Shown in pieces: positions 63,655 to 64,000 of a stretch of 64,000 bases of DNA (positions are counted from its first letter, which is position 1; each line of letters starts with the position of its first letter). Location of the stretch: NCBI RefSeq assembly GCF_000484635.1, contig NZ_AXVM01000008.1, positions 57,650 through 121,649 on the forward strand. Reading direction: 5' to 3'. Source of the stretch: Comamonas badia DSM 17552. Lineage in GTDB: Bacteria; Pseudomonadota; Gammaproteobacteria; Burkholderiales; Burkholderiaceae_C. The notes under the pieces are model-generated. The model saw only the letters and a program-made list of their open reading frames with translations, searched no databases and was not told the DNA's origin. A program made the position numbers and the translations under genes.

Positions 63655-64000
63655 CTAGATCGAGGCAGAAGTATCATTTTTGAATTTATCATCAAATTTT
63701 GATTCTTCTAAATAATTTTCGAATTCTTCTATTTTTCTCCAGCATGAATCAATGGTGGAATTGCTTTCTGAATTGCGTAAAGAATTAATGGCCGAATCGG
63801 GGAATGAATAAATTACAACCATGCGTTTGGATTTTTTCCCTCTCGATGCCCCTGTGGATTTTTTCCCGTCATTTGTATTGCTTCTCCAGTTGCTGATTAT
63901 TTCTTCTATATTGGAGGAGAAATTTTGAAACCATTTATATTCAAATTCAAACAAAATTTCCGTCTTTTTTGGTGTTCCATCATAATTTATGTCGGATAGC
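63655..64000 (-). CDS. Unknown AT-rich gene, 5' end beyond window
   Basis: An open frame of 114 codons runs from the window edge to a stop at 63655 on the minus strand. The visible C-terminal part is rich in Ser, Asn, Lys, Glu and Phe: FEFEYKWFQNFSSNIEEIIS, then a charged TGASRGKKSKRMVVIYSFP segment and a KIEEFENYLEESKFDD end. AT content is far above the rest of the window, a sign of acquisition. It converges on the GNAT toxin gene with a 2-bp gap. No family is recognised. Confidence 0.5.
   Translation of the reverse strand, partial: LSDINYDGTPKKTEILFEFEYKWFQNFSSNIEEIISNWRSNTNDGKKSTGASRGKKSKRMVVIYSFPDSAINSLRNSESNSTIDSCWRKIEEFENYLEESKFDDKFKNDTSASI

Overview
The window reads as chromosomal DNA of a high-GC betaproteobacterium, most likely a Comamonadaceae (Acidovorax/Comamonas-like) member of the Burkholderiales. 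The basis is very GC-rich codon use, the gene families present, and a dispersed 35-45 bp palindromic repeat (AGCGCTTG...CAAGCGCT with a flanking TAGCT) that I associate with that family. Genes are densely packed, many start and stop codons overlap in ATGA, and no rRNA, tRNA, CRISPR array or transposase was seen.

Region by region. 1-2.0 kb holds a BepA-like M48 protease (cut by the window edge) and moaC. 2.1-10.3 kb is a catabolic cluster: a Rieske oxygenase and its reductase on opposite sides of a GntR regulator, then a glutamine-synthetase-like ligase, a carboxymuconolactone-decarboxylase-like protein, a RidA-family protein, a 3-hydroxyanthranilate dioxygenase homologue, a periplasmic binding protein and a class I amidotransferase. 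Together they suggest breakdown of an aromatic amine through a gamma-glutamyl intermediate. 10.3-19.2 kb has aidB, an SBF-family transporter, two HNH endonucleases in lower-GC DNA, nadE with a PLP decarboxylase, a diguanylate cyclase and an M20 peptidase. 19.4-23.1 kb is a TetR-controlled HlyD/permease/ATPase export operon. 23.1-25.3 kb is a divergent LysR/YeiH pair. 25.3-29.9 kb has a membrane-anchored Mrr-like nuclease, an SDR protein, and a PepSY/response regulator/sensor kinase operon facing a second PepSY gene and a cytochrome b561. 30.5-38.3 kb holds a flavoprotein, an HD-GYP regulator with a 1239-residue MHYT hybrid kinase, and a threonine dehydratase.

38.4-49.2 kb is the most striking arrangement. 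A SPFH/DUF4178/DUF350/spermidine-synthase-like set is split by a three-gene type III-like restriction-modification cassette (Mod, AlbA_2/ATP-binding protein, Res), every gene on the minus strand. The mod gene carries a 120-bp palindromic repeat in frame. The gap before res has helically phased 8-bp repeats.

49.3-54.2 kb has a DUF2061 gene behind a Fur-box-like site, a short flagellar-rod-like protein, a putative phospholipase, YigZ, and a PlsC-GNAT fusion resembling ornithine-lipid enzymes. 54.5-64 kb looks like an accessory or defence zone: a HigBA-type toxin-antitoxin pair, a WYL regulator divergent from a three-gene set (unknown protein, AddB-like nuclease, AddA-like helicase-nuclease), a DUF1778/GNAT toxin-antitoxin pair, and an AT-rich gene cut by the window end.
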